A DNA stretch of 64,000 nucleotides from an uncultured Clostridia bacterium (GTDB lineage: Bacteria; Bacillota; Clostridia; Peptostreptococcales; Anaerovoracaceae): assembly GCA_944383465.1 (NCBI GenBank), contig CALWPQ010000043.1, positions 1 through 64,000 of the forward strand. The letters run 5' to 3'. The position numbers were made by a program, and so were the translations under genes. The notes below the pieces were generated by a model. The model searched no databases. It saw only the letters and a program-made list of their open reading frames with translations, and was not told where the DNA came from. Shown in pieces: positions 8,812 through 17,244 of the stretch (within the stretch, counting starts at the first letter, position 1; each line of letters opens with the position of its first letter).

Positions 8812-9018
8812 ATGGTAAAAATCACTTATAATGCGGCAAGATGCAAAGGTTGTCACTATTGCGTAAATGCCTGCCCAAAGAAGTGCATAACACTTTCAGG
8901 TGATACTAACAATGCGGGCTATGAAACAGTAAAATTTAACGAAACTGAATGCGTTGCATGCGGGTCATGCTATACGGTATGTCCTGATTATGCAATAGTA
9001 ATTGAAAAGGAGGACTAA
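8812..9018 (+). CDS. VOR-type 2-oxoacid:ferredoxin oxidoreductase, delta (ferredoxin-like) subunit
   Basis: 68-residue protein with two complete 4Fe-4S binding motifs, CKGCHYCVNACP and CVACGSCYTVCP. It carries electrons from the thiamine-pyrophosphate site of the complex to ferredoxin. GAGGAGTAAAG precedes the ATG and the next gene begins two bases after the stop. The order delta, alpha, beta, gamma is usual for four-subunit 2-ketoisovalerate and 2-ketoglutarate ferredoxin oxidoreductases. Confidence 0.93.
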   Translation: MVKITYNAARCKGCHYCVNACPKKCITLSGDTNNAGYETVKFNETECVACGSCYTVCPDYAIVIEKED

Positions 9019-9020
9019 TT

Positions 9021-10088
9021 ATGGCAGAAAGAGCAATAATGAAGGGTAATGAAGCTCTTGCTGAAGCAGCACTGCGCGCTGGCTGCCGTTTTTTCAGCGG
9101 ATACCCGATCACGCCTCAGACAGAAGTACTTGAATATCTCTCGTGGAGAATGTATGAGGTAAGAGGACATATGATTCAAACAGAGGATGAGCTTACAGGG
9201 CTGCATATGCTTCTCGGAGCATCGCTTGGAGGAAACAGGGTGCTTTCGACATCATCTGGTCCTGGATTTGCACTTTTCCATGAAGGTATGTCTTACCTCT
9301 GCGGCTGTGAAATTCCTGCTGTTCTTGTAGATGTACAGAGACTCGGCGCTGCCTGCGGCGGCATAGGTGTATCACAGGGAGACTATGAAGAGGTAGTGCA
9401 TGGCGGTGGCAATGGGGATTCACAGTGTATCGTGCTTACTCCGGCTTCAGTGCAGGAAGAGGTGGATCTTGTACAGGAAGCCTATGATCTTGCTGAAAAG
9501 TATAGAAACCCTGTAATTGTAATGACAGACGCTATCATTGGACAAATGATGGAGGGCGTAACGCTTCCTGATTTTAAAGAACATGACATCAATAAATATG
9601 ACTGGGTATACAGGCCGCTCAAAACTAATGAAATGGGTAAGATAAATGCAGGCTGGCCAGGAAGAAGCTGGACAGAGCAGGCAAAGCATCTTAGAGAAAA
9701 GTTTGCTTCAATGCAGCAAAATGAGCAAAGATGGGAAAATGTACAAGTATCTGATGCAGATGTAGTATGTGTAGCTTATGGTATCAGTTCCAGAGTATGT
9801 AAGGAAGCTGTCAAGAAAGCAAGAGCAAAGGGTGTTAAACTCGGTCTTATAAGACTTGTTACAGCTTGGCCGTTCCCTGAAAAGGCTTTTGCCGAAATAA
9901 GCAAGGAGTGTAAAGGAATTCTCGTAGTAGAAATGAGTATAAAAGGGCAAACGGTGCCTGATGTTAAGCTTGCGACCAAGTGCGGTCTTTCGGTATACGG
10001 ATATTTCAGCGTAGATATTGTTCCGGATGCGGACATAGTAGTTGAAATTGCAGAAGACATTATTGCCGGCACGGCACAGGAGGTATAG
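9021..10088 (+). CDS. vorB: VOR-type 2-oxoacid:ferredoxin oxidoreductase, alpha subunit
   Basis: 355 residues with the pyruvate:ferredoxin oxidoreductase domain I features: GNEALAEAALRAGCRFFSGYPITPQTE at the N-terminus (the YPITP motif contacts the thiamine site), TSSGPGF near residue 75, and a C-terminal domain II. Length and motifs match the alpha subunit usually called 3-methyl-2-oxobutanoate dehydrogenase subunit VorB, rather than the longer KorA fusion. With its partners it oxidatively decarboxylates a branched-chain 2-oxoacid to acyl-CoA while reducing ferredoxin. The branched-chain preference is a family-level inference; a 2-oxoglutarate or aromatic substrate is possible. Confidence 0.88.
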   Translation: MAERAIMKGNEALAEAALRAGCRFFSGYPITPQTEVLEYLSWRMYEVRGHMIQTEDELTGLHMLLGASLGGNRVLSTSSGPGFALFHEGMSYLCGCEIPAVLVDVQRLGAACGGIGVSQGDYEEVVHGGGNGDSQCIVLTPASVQEEVDLVQEAYDLAEKYRNPVIVMTDAIIGQMMEGVTLPDFKEHDINKYDWVYRPLKTNEMGKINAGWPGRSWTEQAKHLREKFASMQQNEQRWENVQVSDADVVCVAYGISSRVCKEAVKKARAKGVKLGLIRLVTAWPFPEKAFAEISKECKGILVVEMSIKGQTVPDVKLATKCGLSVYGYFSVDIVPDADIVVEIAEDIIAGTAQEV

Positions 10089-10091
10089 AAG

Positions 10092-10838
10092 ATGGCAGCA
10101 AAAACATTTAATATTCCAACGCTTATGCAGGGACTTCCGCCTCATACTGCGTGTCAGGGATGTGGACACGGCATAGCAGGAAGAATTATATACGAAGTAA
10201 TAGAAGAAATGGGTATGTCAAGTAACTGCGTTGCATTTCATGACCTTGCCTGCGGAGCAAATATGCTCTTTGCACAGAAAGGCAATGGATTTTCGGGCGC
10301 ACACGGAAGGGCAATACCGACAGCAACGGGATTTAAAAGAACAAGACCGGATATGCTTGTATTCTCATATGCGGGAGACGGCGCGACTTATTCAATCGGT
10401 ATGCAGCATACTATACATACAGCCTTAAGAAACGAAAATATTACAGCCATTGTAGTAAATAATACAAATTTTGGAATGACGGGTGGTCAGATGTCGCCGG
10501 CAACGCTCATTGGCCAGAAGACGACTTCGTCGCCTAAAGGAAGAACAGCCGAGCTTAACGGCAACCCTATCGACATCACAGAGGTTTATTCAGGAATGAA
10601 GATTGCATATCTTGCAAGAGGCTCCGTCGATTCGGTAGCGAATATCAATAAGACAAAGGCATATATAAGAAAGGCCTTTGAAAAGCAGATGGCAGGATGC
10701 GGTTTTTCGTTTGTAGAAATTATGGCACCGTGCCCTACAAACTGGGGAATGACGGCTCTCGGTTCAATTAAAAGAATGCAGGATGAGGTGTTGAAGCTTT
10801 ATCCTGTGGGAGAATATATTGACGGAGGTGCAAAATAA
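10092..10838 (+). CDS. vorA: VOR-type 2-oxoacid:ferredoxin oxidoreductase, beta (thiamine pyrophosphate) subunit
   Basis: 248-residue TPP-binding subunit. The thiamine motif runs from GDGATYSIG to VVNNTNFGMTGGQ, the GDG-(about 27)-NN pattern that binds magnesium diphosphate. An N-terminal HTACQGCGHG cysteine cluster is also typical. It starts three bases after the alpha stop and ends in a TAATG overlap with gamma, so the subunits are translated in step. Confidence 0.9.
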   Translation: MAAKTFNIPTLMQGLPPHTACQGCGHGIAGRIIYEVIEEMGMSSNCVAFHDLACGANMLFAQKGNGFSGAHGRAIPTATGFKRTRPDMLVFSYAGDGATYSIGMQHTIHTALRNENITAIVVNNTNFGMTGGQMSPATLIGQKTTSSPKGRTAELNGNPIDITEVYSGMKIAYLARGSVDSVANINKTKAYIRKAFEKQMAGCGFSFVEIMAPCPTNWGMTALGSIKRMQDEVLKLYPVGEYIDGGAK

Positions 10839-11374
10839 TGCTTAAAGAAATAATCTGCGCCGGATTCGGCGGTCAAGGAATTATTACGACCGGTATTCTC
10901 ATTTCGCACTGTGCTTTTGAAACGGGTAATCAGTTTACATGGTATCCTTCGTACGGAGCGGAAATGAGAGGCGGTACGGCAAACTGTACAATTAAAATCA
11001 GCGATGAGGAAATCGCATCACCGCTCGCTAAAGAAATTGACATTCTTGTAGCTATGAGCGCTCCAGCTATTGATAAGTTCGAGGCAAACCTTCGGCCGGG
11101 CGGATATCTGTTTGTAAACTCATCGCTTGTAACAGACAGAAAATACAGAGACGATATAAACGTAGTTGAAGTTAATACAACGGCGCTTGCGGAAGAAGCA
11201 AAAAACCCTAAAGGGGCAAATATCGTAATGATAGGCGCGCTCATAAAAAGGACAGGAATAATGACATTTGAAGGTTGCTCGGACGCAATTGAAAAGTATT
11301 TTACAGAGCACGGCAAGGCTAAGTTTAACGATGCAAATCAAGCTGCTCTTAAGATAGGATACGAAAGATTTTAA
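10838..11374 (+). CDS. VOR-type 2-oxoacid:ferredoxin oxidoreductase, gamma subunit
   Basis: 178-residue gamma subunit with the diagnostic N-terminus ICAGFGGQGIITTGILIS and the YGAEMRGGTANC motif that helps bind CoA. It is the last gene of the operon; a terminator hairpin follows about 90 bases downstream. All four subunits (delta, alpha, beta, gamma) are present and look intact. Confidence 0.92.
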   Translation: MLKEIICAGFGGQGIITTGILISHCAFETGNQFTWYPSYGAEMRGGTANCTIKISDEEIASPLAKEIDILVAMSAPAIDKFEANLRPGGYLFVNSSLVTDRKYRDDINVVEVNTTALAEEAKNPKGANIVMIGALIKRTGIMTFEGCSDAIEKYFTEHGKAKFNDANQAALKIGYERF

Positions 11375-11464
11375 AAAATAATGTGAACCCTTAAAAACTT
11401 TATCACGATTACAAATACAATACGAAAGTTTAACAATAACTTTAAGACATAACAAAAACTCCTT

Positions 11465-11497
11465 AAAAAGACCTTTATTGATAATAGAGGTCTTTTT
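11465..11497 (+). terminator. Rho-independent terminator of the VOR operon
   Basis: Ten base pair stem AAAAAGACCT / AGGTCTTTTT with a 13 base loop, ending in T residues. The remaining 11375-11464 holds nothing I can assign. Confidence 0.82.
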
Positions 11498-11604
11498 GCT
11501 TTAATATGCAAATACATAAAAAAGTAAAATTTTCTTTTATAGATATAGGTCAATTATTATGAAAAAAAGATAATGTGAAATAAAAAGAAACAGTCTGAAA
11601 ATTA

Positions 11605-11633
11605 TTGAAAATTCCTTCTTTTAAATATATAAT
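11605..11633 (+). promoter_or_regulatory. Sigma-A promoter of the PatB-like gene
   Basis: TTGAAA (11605-11610), exactly 17 bases, TATAAT (11628-11633). The transcript would begin near 11640, about 60 bases before the ATG at 11701. Confidence 0.75.
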
Positions 11634-11700
11634 TGAGATATCTGAGGTCAAAGGTTTGGCCGACATTGTTACTGTTTTATATTATAAAGGAGGCTGTATT

Positions 11701-12867
11701 ATGAAATATGTGGACAGATTAAATACGCATTCGTATAAATGGGATGCACTTGAAAGAGAGTTTGGTGCATCTGATCTTATTGCGATGTGGGTTGCCGATA
11801 TGGACTTTGAGTGCGCGGATTGTATTAAAGAGGCGCTCCATAAATATGTTGATGATCCGCTCGGTTACTTTGCAACTCCGCAGGAATATTACGAGACGGT
11901 TATTAAATGGGAAAAAGAGCGTCACGGCTTTGATGTAAAAAAGGAATGGATTTGCATTACTCCGGGCATAGTACCGGCGCTTTATTGGGCGGTAAAGACA
12001 TATGTAAAACCGGGAGAGGCTGTGATAATAAATACGCCTGTTTATTATCCGTTTAAGAACGCAATCCTTGCAGGCGGCTGCAAGTGCATCGAGTCTCAGC
12101 TTGTGGAAACGGGCCGTACATATACTATAGATTACGAAAAATTTGAAAAAGATATCGTTGAGAATAATGTTAAACTCTATATACTCTGCAATCCGCACAA
12201 TCCTGTAGGACGAGTATGGACTGAGGAGGAGCTGAAAAAACTTCTTGAAATATGCCGCAAACACAATGTTATTGTTGTATCGGATGAAATCCATCAGGAT
12301 ATTGTGGATCCTAAGCTCGGACGCAAAAAGGTTACGGCTGCAACTGTGGACGGGGGCGCATATCAGGATATGATTATCACAATGGCAGCGGTAAGCAAGA
12401 CCTTTAATATTGCTGCTGTACAAAATTCATTTATAATTATTCCTAACCCTGAGCTTAAGGATAAATTTGAAAGCTTTTTAAGTGAATATTCGCTTGACGA
12501 TGTAAACGGTTTTGGCCACATAGCGACTATGGCCGCTATGGAAGGCGGAAAAGAATGGCTGGATGAGGTCCTTGATGTCATCTACGGAAATTATCGCTAT
12601 ATGAGAGAGCGTTTTGATACTGAACTTCCTGATGTGAAAACTTTCGATCTTGAAGGAACTTATCTGCCTTGGGTTGATTTTGGAGCTTATGTAAAGACAA
12701 GGGACGAGCTTGAAGAGCTGATTCAGGGCAAGTGCAAACTCGCTATTGATTACGGAGAATGGTTTGGCGGTCCCGATTATGCGGCGTATGCAAGATTTAA
12801 TCTCGCGACTAAAAGAGAGTACATTGAAACCGCATGCGATAGGATCATCGCTGAATTAAAGAAATAA
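11701..12867 (+). CDS. MalY/PatB family PLP-dependent cysteine-S-conjugate beta-lyase
   Basis: 388 residues from the ATG at 11701, which has AAAGGAGG five bases upstream; an upstream in-frame extension overlaps the promoter and is not used. Fold-type I PLP enzyme with WVADMDFE near the N-terminus, LCNPHNPVGRVWT, SDEIHQDI, and the Schiff-base lysine in VSKTFNIA. These mark the MalY/PatB branch, whose members cleave C-S bonds in cystathionine, cysteine or S-conjugates to pyruvate, ammonia and a thiol. It stands alone between a promoter and a terminator. Physiological substrate unknown. Confidence 0.88.
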   Translation: MKYVDRLNTHSYKWDALEREFGASDLIAMWVADMDFECADCIKEALHKYVDDPLGYFATPQEYYETVIKWEKERHGFDVKKEWICITPGIVPALYWAVKTYVKPGEAVIINTPVYYPFKNAILAGGCKCIESQLVETGRTYTIDYEKFEKDIVENNVKLYILCNPHNPVGRVWTEEELKKLLEICRKHNVIVVSDEIHQDIVDPKLGRKKVTAATVDGGAYQDMIITMAAVSKTFNIAAVQNSFIIIPNPELKDKFESFLSEYSLDDVNGFGHIATMAAMEGGKEWLDEVLDVIYGNYRYMRERFDTELPDVKTFDLEGTYLPWVDFGAYVKTRDELEELIQGKCKLAIDYGEWFGGPDYAAYARFNLATKREYIETACDRIIAELKK

Positions 12868-12877
12868 AAAACTGCGG

Positions 12878-12904
12878 AGCGGCATAGCCAAAAACTATGC
12901 CGCT
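12878..12904. terminator. Bidirectional terminator between the PatB-like and MocR genes
   Basis: AGCGGCATAG / CTATGCCGCT, 10 bp stem with a 7 base loop. It is followed by TTTTCTTTTT on the plus strand and a T-run on the minus strand, and lies between two convergent stops (12867 and 12912). Confidence 0.88.
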
Positions 12905-12911
12905 TTTCTTT

Positions 12912-14312
12912 TTAAAATGGATTTGCCTTTAAATAATCTTTTAAGATATATAGACCGCGCTCTAATTTTTTTGTGCTTTCAGCAGAACACATAGAAATAC
13001 GAAGAAAATTTTGACCTGCATTCCCGGTAACTGCAAATCGTTCTGAATGATAAACGCGGACTCCTTTATTCAGCAAATCATTTTCTACTTCGCGAAACGC
13101 CTTCGAGGTGTTAAGCGGAAGCCATTGATAGTAGCTTATTTCTTCATATTTATCTGTAAAGTCCTGAAAAATTTTCGCATACAGCAGGCAATTTTGTTTT
13201 GTCCACAGCCGTTTTTTTGCGGCAATTTTGTATGCGTTTGCATTTAAAATCAATTCTGTAATGATTTCTGCGTCAAACGAAGAGGTTTTTATATTCACAT
13301 TGGAAAGTCCATGCAGAATAATGTCTTTGAATTGCTCGCCAAATGCCATATAAGCAATGCGGAGCCCCGGACACAGGCTTTTTGTCATACCGCAGATGTA
13401 TATGCTTTGGCCGCCTAAGATATCAAACATAGATGGTAAAACCTTTCTGTCTTCGGCAATAAGCCATGTGGATATGTCATCTTCCACTAAAATTAAATTA
13501 TTTTTTCTGATGATTGCAGCAAGCTCTTCCCGGCGTTTTAAAGGAATAGTAATCGTCGTTGGATTTGCGCAGGTTGGAATTAAATAAATACCTTTTATCC
13601 TGTTAATCATACAATTTTTTTGTAATTCTTCAGGCAGCATACCCTTTTCATCTCCCTTGACGGGAATTAGCACGAGATTAAGCAGCTTTGCCAGTTCAAT
13701 AAAGTTTGAATATGTATATTCATCAGTTGCAATCTTATCTCCGGGAGAAAACAAGGATAAAAATGCCACTGTCAGAGCATTTTGTGCTCCTGCAAAAATT
13801 GCGGTATGCTCAAAATCCGTATGTATTCCAAGCTGTTCCATCCAGCGCACGCCTGCGGCAAGCTGATGTGGATGCCCTGCAGGATAGGAGTATTCGTAAA
13901 GATTTTTCAGGTACCCTTTTTGAATGACCGCTTGCGTTGCCTGCTCCACAAGTCCGCTGTATTGGCTAAAACCGTTGATGTCGCCAAGCTCAATATATTC
14001 ATTGGAGGCAGATGGCGACATAATAGTAATGTCTTCCGCAGAATGCGGAGAAACAAAGGTGCCCTTTCCCTGCGTTCCGTAAATCAACCCTTTCTTTTTG
14101 CATATTTCATATACTCTGGTAATCGTTGTGTAGTTTAAATCGAGATAATCGGCAATTTCGCGCTGCGGTGGGAGTTTTGTTCCTGCTTGCAGCAATCCGC
14201 TTCTGATTTTACCTTCTAAATCTTCCGCCAGTGATTTATAATATGGAGGTTTTAATTTTTCCTTTTCGGGTTTCCATGTAAGAGGATAGCTGTCAAATGA
14301 ATTTACCGGCAT
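12912..14312 (-). CDS. MocR/GabR-type regulator: GntR winged helix fused to aminotransferase domain
   Basis: 466 residues from ATG 14312 (AAAGGA nine bases upstream). Residues about 25-95 form a GntR-type winged helix (PPQREIADYLDLNYTTITRVYEICKKKGLI). Residues about 120-460 form a class I aminotransferase-like effector domain with the PLP lysine in CGMTKSLCPGLRIAY and a VEDDI motif. MocR proteins use PLP or an amino-compound adduct as effector and usually control a divergent gene. Here the divergent gene is the PhzF-like isomerase at 14418; 105 bases with inverted repeats separate them. A B6-linked or amino-acid-linked signal is likely, but the effector is unknown. Confidence 0.9.
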   Translation of the reverse strand: MPVNSFDSYPLTWKPEKEKLKPPYYKSLAEDLEGKIRSGLLQAGTKLPPQREIADYLDLNYTTITRVYEICKKKGLIYGTQGKGTFVSPHSAEDITIMSPSASNEYIELGDINGFSQYSGLVEQATQAVIQKGYLKNLYEYSYPAGHPHQLAAGVRWMEQLGIHTDFEHTAIFAGAQNALTVAFLSLFSPGDKIATDEYTYSNFIELAKLLNLVLIPVKGDEKGMLPEELQKNCMINRIKGIYLIPTCANPTTITIPLKRREELAAIIRKNNLILVEDDISTWLIAEDRKVLPSMFDILGGQSIYICGMTKSLCPGLRIAYMAFGEQFKDIILHGLSNVNIKTSSFDAEIITELILNANAYKIAAKKRLWTKQNCLLYAKIFQDFTDKYEEISYYQWLPLNTSKAFREVENDLLNKGVRVYHSERFAVTGNAGQNFLRISMCSAESTKKLERGLYILKDYLKANPF

Positions 14313-14331
14313 AGTATTCATTCCTTTCATC

Positions 14332-14386
14332 AAATTGTTGTACATACAATTTTAATATTGTATTTATTCTATAATATACTTACAAT
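14332..14386. promoter_or_regulatory. Shared MocR/PhzF control region with two inverted repeats
   Basis: Within the 105 base divergent gap are AAATGT-like arms: AAATTGT-N7-ACAATTT at 14332-14352 and ATTGTA-N18-TACAAT at 14357-14386. All reuse the ATTGTA/TACAAT half-site. TATAAT at 14370-14375 inside the second repeat is a plausible -10 for the phzF-like gene, so a bound regulator would sit on the promoter. The operator role is inferred. Confidence 0.55.
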
Positions 14387-14417
14387 AAAAGCAAGCAAGA
14401 TGAAAGGAGTGAGCAAA

Positions 14418-15209
14418 ATGAAAGTAATGAAACAGTATGTAGTTGACGCCTTTACAGATAAAGTTTTTGCCGGAAACCCGGCGGCGATCTGCATTATGGA
14501 GCAATGGCTGCCAGACGAAACGATGCAGAAAATCGCGGTAGAAAACAATTTGTCGGAAACCGCTTTTGCAGTAAAGGAAAATGAAGGATATCATCTCCGT
14601 TGGTTTACCCCCGGCGGCGAAGTAGAGCTCTGCGGCCACGCTACCCTTGCAACCGCTTATGTAATTATGCGGTTTATAGAGCCGGGGTGCAGGCAGATTG
14701 ATTTTCAGACATTAAGCGGTGTACTAACCGTAAAAGGAGAAGATGATTTGCTGATTATGAATTTTCCTTCCTTTTCACTCACGCCTATTGAGATAACAGA
14801 TAAAATCATACAAGCAATTGGCATTAAGCCTGTGCAGGCTTTTATGGGTGCGGATATGGTTTGCGTTTTGGAAAGTGAAGAAAAAGTGAGAGAGATAGTT
14901 CCCAATCTTGACGTTATCTGTGAACTGGACGGCGTATGTCTGCATGTGACCGCAAAAGGAAAAGAATATGATTGTGTAACCCGCACATTTGCTCCCAAGT
15001 GCAATGTGGCGGAGGATCCTGTCTGCGGGCGCGGACATTGCCACGTGGTGCCTTTGTGGGCGAAAAAATTAGGAAAAAAGGACTTAACCGCATATCAGGC
15101 ATCGAGCAGGGGAGGCGTTTTATATTGCAGCTATGAGAAAGAACGAACGGTTTTATGCGGAAAGGCAGCTCTTTTTTCCGAAGCGCAAATTTATTTTGAT
15201 GAAGTTTGA
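14418..15209 (+). CDS. PhzF family isomerase/epimerase-like protein
   Basis: 263 residues from ATG 14418 (AAAGGAGTGAGCAAA upstream). PhzF/diaminopimelate-epimerase fold in two halves. The catalytic glutamate typical of PhzF is E47 in NNLSETAFA, and other marks are the GNPAAIC loop, WFTPGGEVELCGHATLA and the late PVCGRGHCH motif. Known members isomerise trans-2,3-dihydro-3-hydroxyanthranilate in phenazine synthesis, but most are of unknown function. No phenazine genes are nearby, so the role is unassigned. Divergent from, and probably controlled by, the MocR protein. Confidence 0.87.
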   Translation: MKVMKQYVVDAFTDKVFAGNPAAICIMEQWLPDETMQKIAVENNLSETAFAVKENEGYHLRWFTPGGEVELCGHATLATAYVIMRFIEPGCRQIDFQTLSGVLTVKGEDDLLIMNFPSFSLTPIEITDKIIQAIGIKPVQAFMGADMVCVLESEEKVREIVPNLDVICELDGVCLHVTAKGKEYDCVTRTFAPKCNVAEDPVCGRGHCHVVPLWAKKLGKKDLTAYQASSRGGVLYCSYEKERTVLCGKAALFSEAQIYFDEV

Positions 15210-15260
15210 TATGCTATATAGGCGTTTGCTGTTTAATAGCTAAAAGCGTGCAAATAATAA

Positions 15261-15296
15261 AAAGAGCCAGTTGCTTTTAAAAGCAATTGGCTCTTT
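15261..15296. terminator. Bidirectional terminator between PhzF-like gene and ABC exporter
   Basis: AAAGAGCCAGTTGC / GCAATTGGCTCTTT with a central TTTTAAAA loop, placed between convergent stops at 15209 and 15304. The long stem and T-rich ends fit use in both directions. Confidence 0.88.
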
Positions 15297-15303
15297 GTTA
15301 TTT

Positions 15304-17244
15304 TTACTCCAGCTCAAAGGCTCCTGTGTAGAGCTGATAATATGTGCCTTTCTCTGCTATAAGATCATCGTGGCTGCCGCGCTCAATAATGCGTCCGTGG
15401 TCAAGCACCATTATCGCGTCGCTGTTCTGAACAGTTGAAAGTCTATGCGCGATAACAAATACGGTGCGGCCTTTCATAAGAGCGTCCATACCGCGCTGCA
15501 CGAGAGATTCGGTACGTGTATCTATTGAAGAAGTCGCCTCGTCGAGAATCATAACAGGAGGGTCGGCAACGGCAGCTCTCGCTATTGAAAGGAGCTGTCT
15601 CTGGCCTTGCGACAAGTTGGAGCCGCCGCCGTCCAGCATAGTGTTATAGCCATTAGGCAGACGCATAATAAAACTGTGCGCGTTTGCGAGCTTTGCAGCT
15701 TCTATACATTCTTCATCTGTAGCGTCGAGCTTACCGTATCTTATGTTGTCCATTACTGTTCCCGTGAAGAGGTTGACGTCCTGAAGCACTATTCCGAGGC
15801 TTCGGCGCAGGTCAGACTTTTTAATCCTATTGATATTGATGCCGTCATAGCGTATTTTGCCGTCTGCAATATCGTAAAAGCGGTTTATGAGATTGGTAAT
15901 AGTTGTTTTGCCCGCACCTGTTGCGCCGACAAAGGCAATTTTCTGCCCTGGCTTTGCAAAGAGCGATACGTCGTGAAGTACAGGTTTGCCTTCTTCGTAT
16001 TCAAAATCAACTTCGCTGAAGCGTACATCACCAGAGACGCGGACGAGCTTAGGACTGTCAAATTCTTCTGTAGCAGGATATTTCCAAGCCCAAATACCTG
16101 TGCGCTCTTCACATTCTACAAGGCTACCGTTTTCTTCTCGACAGTTTACGAGAGTAACATCGCCGTTATCTTCTTCCGGAGCCTCATCTATAAGTGCGAA
16201 GATACGCTCGGAGCCGGCAAGAGCCATTGCCACAGAGTTAATCTGCTGTGATACCTGGCCTACACTTCCCGTAAATTGTTTTACCATACCGAGAAAAGAG
16301 GCAATAACCGGTATTGAAAGTGCGCTTATCATATTTCCCGTGCTGAAGAGATTTTCAAGAGAAATATTGGGAATAAAGCCGCCCGATGTCACCATAAGGC
16401 CGCCGATAAAGGCGATAAGAACATAGAGCATATTACCGATGTTGCCGATAATCGGCATGAAAATATTGCCGTACTTGTTGGCAGTTGTCATATCGCTGCA
16501 CAGCGCTTCGTTTAATTTATCGAAATCTTCCTGAGCTTTTTCTTCGTGGCAAAATATTTTTACGACTTTCTGTCCGTGCATCATCTCTTCGATGTAACCC
16601 TCTACCGTACCGAGAGATTGCTGCTGACGAATAAAGTATTTTGCGGAGTTGCCGCCTACTTTTTTGGTAACAAGCGCCATAAAGAAGATGCCGACGAAAA
16701 CAACCAGCATCAAAGGAATGCTGTAATAAAGCATTACAGCAAGCACGCCCACAATTACAAATCCCGAAGAAATAAGATTTGGAAGACTCTGCGAAATGAG
16801 CTGACGCAGTGTGTCGATATCATTTGTATAATGACTCATGATATCGCCGTCGTTTTTCGTGTCAAAGTAGCGTATAGGAAGCTTCTGCATGCCCGCAAAC
16901 ATACGCGTACGCATTTTGTGAAGGAAGCCCTGTGTTACACGTGCCAAAACCTGCGACTGCACCGTGGAGCTTATAAGGGCGACTGCATAAAGCGCGACCA
17001 TTATGATGAGAGTATTTACAATTTTGCCCTGTACGCTGCTGAAGCTCGAAGCAAGACCTTCCTGAATATATCCCGTAATGGTCTTTATATATACCGAGGG
17101 TAAAATTCCAATTATGGAGGTCGTAACTATACAGATACCTATGACGCAGAGCGCTACAGGATAATCTTTAAAGAGAAATTTCAGAAGTCTTTTAATCGAG
17201 CTGCCGCTGAGCTTTACCGCCGGTTTTTTTTCTTTCTTACTCAT
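15304..17244 (-). CDS. Heterodimeric ABC exporter, subunit with canonical catalytic site
   Basis: 646 residues from ATG 17244 (GGGAGGTGACAAT upstream). Residues about 15-330 are a six-helix exporter membrane domain; the C-terminal nucleotide-binding domain has Walker A GATGAGKTT, signature LSQGQRQLL and Walker B VMILDEATS with the catalytic glutamate. A roughly 50 residue insert before the NBD (CREENG..ECEERTGIWAWKYP) is characteristic of one half of YheH/LmrD-like pairs. It overlaps the end of the partner gene at 17237 by eight bases (ATGAGTAA), so the halves are co-translated. Expected job: export of drugs or lipophilic compounds across the cytoplasmic membrane. Confidence 0.92.
   Translation of the reverse strand: MSKKEKKPAVKLSGSSIKRLLKFLFKDYPVALCVIGICIVTTSIIGILPSVYIKTITGYIQEGLASSFSSVQGKIVNTLIIMVALYAVALISSTVQSQVLARVTQGFLHKMRTRMFAGMQKLPIRYFDTKNDGDIMSHYTNDIDTLRQLISQSLPNLISSGFVIVGVLAVMLYYSIPLMLVVFVGIFFMALVTKKVGGNSAKYFIRQQQSLGTVEGYIEEMMHGQKVVKIFCHEEKAQEDFDKLNEALCSDMTTANKYGNIFMPIIGNIGNMLYVLIAFIGGLMVTSGGFIPNISLENLFSTGNMISALSIPVIASFLGMVKQFTGSVGQVSQQINSVAMALAGSERIFALIDEAPEEDNGDVTLVNCREENGSLVECEERTGIWAWKYPATEEFDSPKLVRVSGDVRFSEVDFEYEEGKPVLHDVSLFAKPGQKIAFVGATGAGKTTITNLINRFYDIADGKIRYDGININRIKKSDLRRSLGIVLQDVNLFTGTVMDNIRYGKLDATDEECIEAAKLANAHSFIMRLPNGYNTMLDGGGSNLSQGQRQLLSIARAAVADPPVMILDEATSSIDTRTESLVQRGMDALMKGRTVFVIAHRLSTVQNSDAIMVLDHGRIIERGSHDDLIAEKGTYYQLYTGAFELE

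Noticed and set aside
15607..16251. 214 codon plus-strand ORF antisense to the ABC exporter
   Set aside because: It mirrors the conserved NBD and insert coding sequence of the minus-strand gene, has no ribosome binding site and no protein-like motif.
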